64,000 bases of DNA, from positions 1-64,000 of the forward strand of contig NZ_MOAK01000086.1 in the NCBI RefSeq assembly GCF_003732485.1, given 5' to 3'. The DNA is from Pseudomonas protegens (lineage in GTDB: Bacteria > Pseudomonadota > Gammaproteobacteria > Pseudomonadales > Pseudomonadaceae). Made by a program: the position numbers and the translations under genes. The first letter of the stretch is position 1. The number at the start of each line of letters is the position of its first letter. The notes below the pieces were generated by a model that did no database searches, was not told where the DNA came from, and worked only from the letters and a program-made list of their open reading frames with translations. This document shows positions 62,846 through 64,000 of this stretch, piece after piece.

Positions 62846-64000
62846 TCAAGCCTTGGTGGTCACGACCATTTTCTTGGCGTGGGCCAGGGACTCCTTGGTC
62901 AAATCGATGCCGCCCAGCATTCGGGCAATTTCCTCGACCCTTTCATTCTTGCCCAGCTTGGAAACGGCGGTGTGAGTTGCATTGTTGCCGCGTACCTTGT
63001 GCACGAACAGGTGCTGATGTCCCTGGGCGGCGACTTGTGGCAAGTGGGTAACGGTCAGTACCTGGCCGCGCTCTCCGAGACGTCGTAGCAATTGGCCGAC
63101 GATCTCCGCGGTCGGGCCGCCGATCCCGACGTCGACCTCGTCGAATACCAGGGTTGGAACGCGGGAGGTTTGCGCGGTGATCACTTGAATGGCCAGGCTG
63201 ATGCGTGACAACTCACCACCCGATGCAACCTTGGCCAGGGCCTTGAGCGGTTGTCCGGGGTTGGCGCTGACCAGCAGTTCAACCTGCTCCAGGCCATTGG
63301 GCAGCAGCTCATCGCTGGTGTTGGCTCGCAGTTCGATGGTGAAGCGCCCGCCAGGCATGCCCAGGCGCTGAATTTCCAATTCCACCGCGCTCGCTAGGCT
63401 GGTTGCAGCTTGCTGGCGCAATTGGCTCAGTTCCTGGGCTTTTTCCTGGTAATGCCGGGCGAAGGACTGCAGTTCCTCGCCAAGTCGCTCGATGGACTCA
63501 TCGTTGGCGTCCAGAGTCTCGATTTCATCCAGCAAGGTCTGCTGCATGGCGGCGAGTTCGAAGGGTTGGATGCGATGTTTGCGTGCCAGGGTGTAGATGG
63601 AGTCCAGGCGTTCTTCCAACTGCTGCAGGCGGGCCGGGTCGGCGTCGAAGTGATCGAGGAAACGATTCAATTCGCCAACCGCTTCTTCCACCTGAATCTG
63701 GGCGCTGGCCAAGAGATTGGTGGCCTCGCCCAACGATCCCGTTGAGTTACCAATGCTGGACAGGCGGTTGAGGCTGACGGTCAACGCGTTGAGGACATTG
63801 CCGGAATCACTTTCGCTGCATTGTTCAACCACTTGGCGGCAGATGCCCAGTAGGGTTTCGGCGTTGGTCAGGTTCTTGTGTTCCTGCTCCAGATCCTCGA
63901 GTTCGTTTTCCCCCAGGCCGAGGTTCTCCAGTTCTTCCAGCTGATAGCTGAGCAGTTGGTGGCGAGCTCGTTGCTCATCGCCCGAGTTTGACAGGCGCTC
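62846..64000 (-). CDS. recN: DNA repair protein RecN, C-terminal part
   Basis: Partial; the gene continues beyond the right edge in the same frame (no stop up to 64000, and the DNA there reads RLSNSGDEQRARHQLLSYQL). The part seen, 384 codons, holds the coiled-coil arm and the C-terminal ATPase half: signature ASGGELSRISLAIQVI, Walker B PTLVFDEVDVGIGG and the H-loop LTVTHLPQVAA. SMC-like ATPase of double-strand-break repair. Convergent with fur. Confidence 0.95.
   Translation of the reverse strand, partial: ERLSNSGDEQRARHQLLSYQLEELENLGLGENELEDLEQEHKNLTNAETLLGICRQVVEQCSESDSGNVLNALTVSLNRLSSIGNSTGSLGEATNLLASAQIQVEEAVGELNRFLDHFDADPARLQQLEERLDSIYTLARKHRIQPFELAAMQQTLLDEIETLDANDESIERLGEELQSFARHYQEKAQELSQLRQQAATSLASAVELEIQRLGMPGGRFTIELRANTSDELLPNGLEQVELLVSANPGQPLKALAKVASGGELSRISLAIQVITAQTSRVPTLVFDEVDVGIGGPTAEIVGQLLRRLGERGQVLTVTHLPQVAAQGHQHLFVHKVRGNNATHTAVSKLGKNERVEEIARMLGGIDLTKESLAHAKKMVVTTKA

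Overview
The window reads as the chromosome of a fluorescens/protegens-group Pseudomonas. GC is high, genes are dense, typical Pseudomonas REP sequences (GTAGGAGCCGGCTTGCCGGCGA type) lie between genes, the tmRNA tag reads ANDETYGDYALAA, and core gene orders such as smpB / ratA-rnfH / bamE / fur / recN are present. No tRNA or CRISPR array was seen. The only stable RNA gene found is tmRNA.

Layout. 0.2-9 kb: periplasmic gamma-glutamyltransferase, a SulP transporter, a GntP permease / RpiR regulator / N-acyl-D-amino-acid deacylase operon, a glyoxalase-fold protein and an AraC-type regulator. 9-10.2 kb: a small Pseudomonas-specific gene (DUF6124 type) with an elaborate structured leader, flanked by two near-identical REP pairs. 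10.2-13.2 kb: a chemoreceptor and a membrane-anchored histidine phosphatase. 13.2-16.9 kb: an unusual cluster of two DUF2589 proteins under a Mor-like regulator, a pesticin/T4-type muramidase, a small exported protein and an HELGH metallopeptidase. 17-24.5 kb: two GT39-like membrane glycosyltransferases, paired small membrane proteins, an AraC/EamA pair and a GNAT enzyme. 24.7-28.2 kb: a probable amino-acid catabolic operon (transporter, RidA, DadA-like oxidase) divergent from a XRE-cupin regulator.

28.2-32.3 kb is scarred accessory DNA. It is visibly richer in A+T and holds two GNAT genes, an AraC gene and a JAB metallopeptidase. It also holds fragments of a DUF6124 gene, an LRR-like gene, the neighbouring XRE regulator and a filamentous haemagglutinin/CdiA-type gene. 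32.2-40.4 kb is one operon: AmiC-like sensor, AmiR-like ANTAR antiterminator, a complete dipeptide-type ABC transporter (the two ATPases fused) and a formamidase/acetamidase. A 17-bp perfect terminator hairpin sits just before its first gene, and a sigma-54-like promoter lies upstream. 40.6-41.2 kb carries a second DUF6124 gene with the same structured leader. 41.4-48.8 kb is a type I restriction-modification island (hsdR, an Mrr-like nuclease, hsdM, hsdS) next to the 3' end of tmRNA, a common island integration site.

50.2-58.8 kb is a lactate-use cluster: lldP, lutABC, a large FAD/Fe-S D-lactate dehydrogenase and divergent lldR with a perfect operator palindrome. 58.9-64 kb returns to core genes: smpB, a sodium:neurotransmitter-type symporter, ratA, rnfH, bamE, fur and the 3' part of recN, which runs off the window.

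The strongest candidate for something undescribed is the DUF6124 leader RNA. The two copies covary: two hairpins present the loop TTTGGTAG (or TTTAGCAG), and a strand in a central three-way junction is complementary to both (CTACCAA or CTGCTAA). This is the layout of a mutually exclusive switch. Second is the Mor/DUF2589/muramidase/metallopeptidase cluster. Third is an HsdS subunit with a C-terminal domain of about 190 residues that resembles Panacea/SocA antitoxins.
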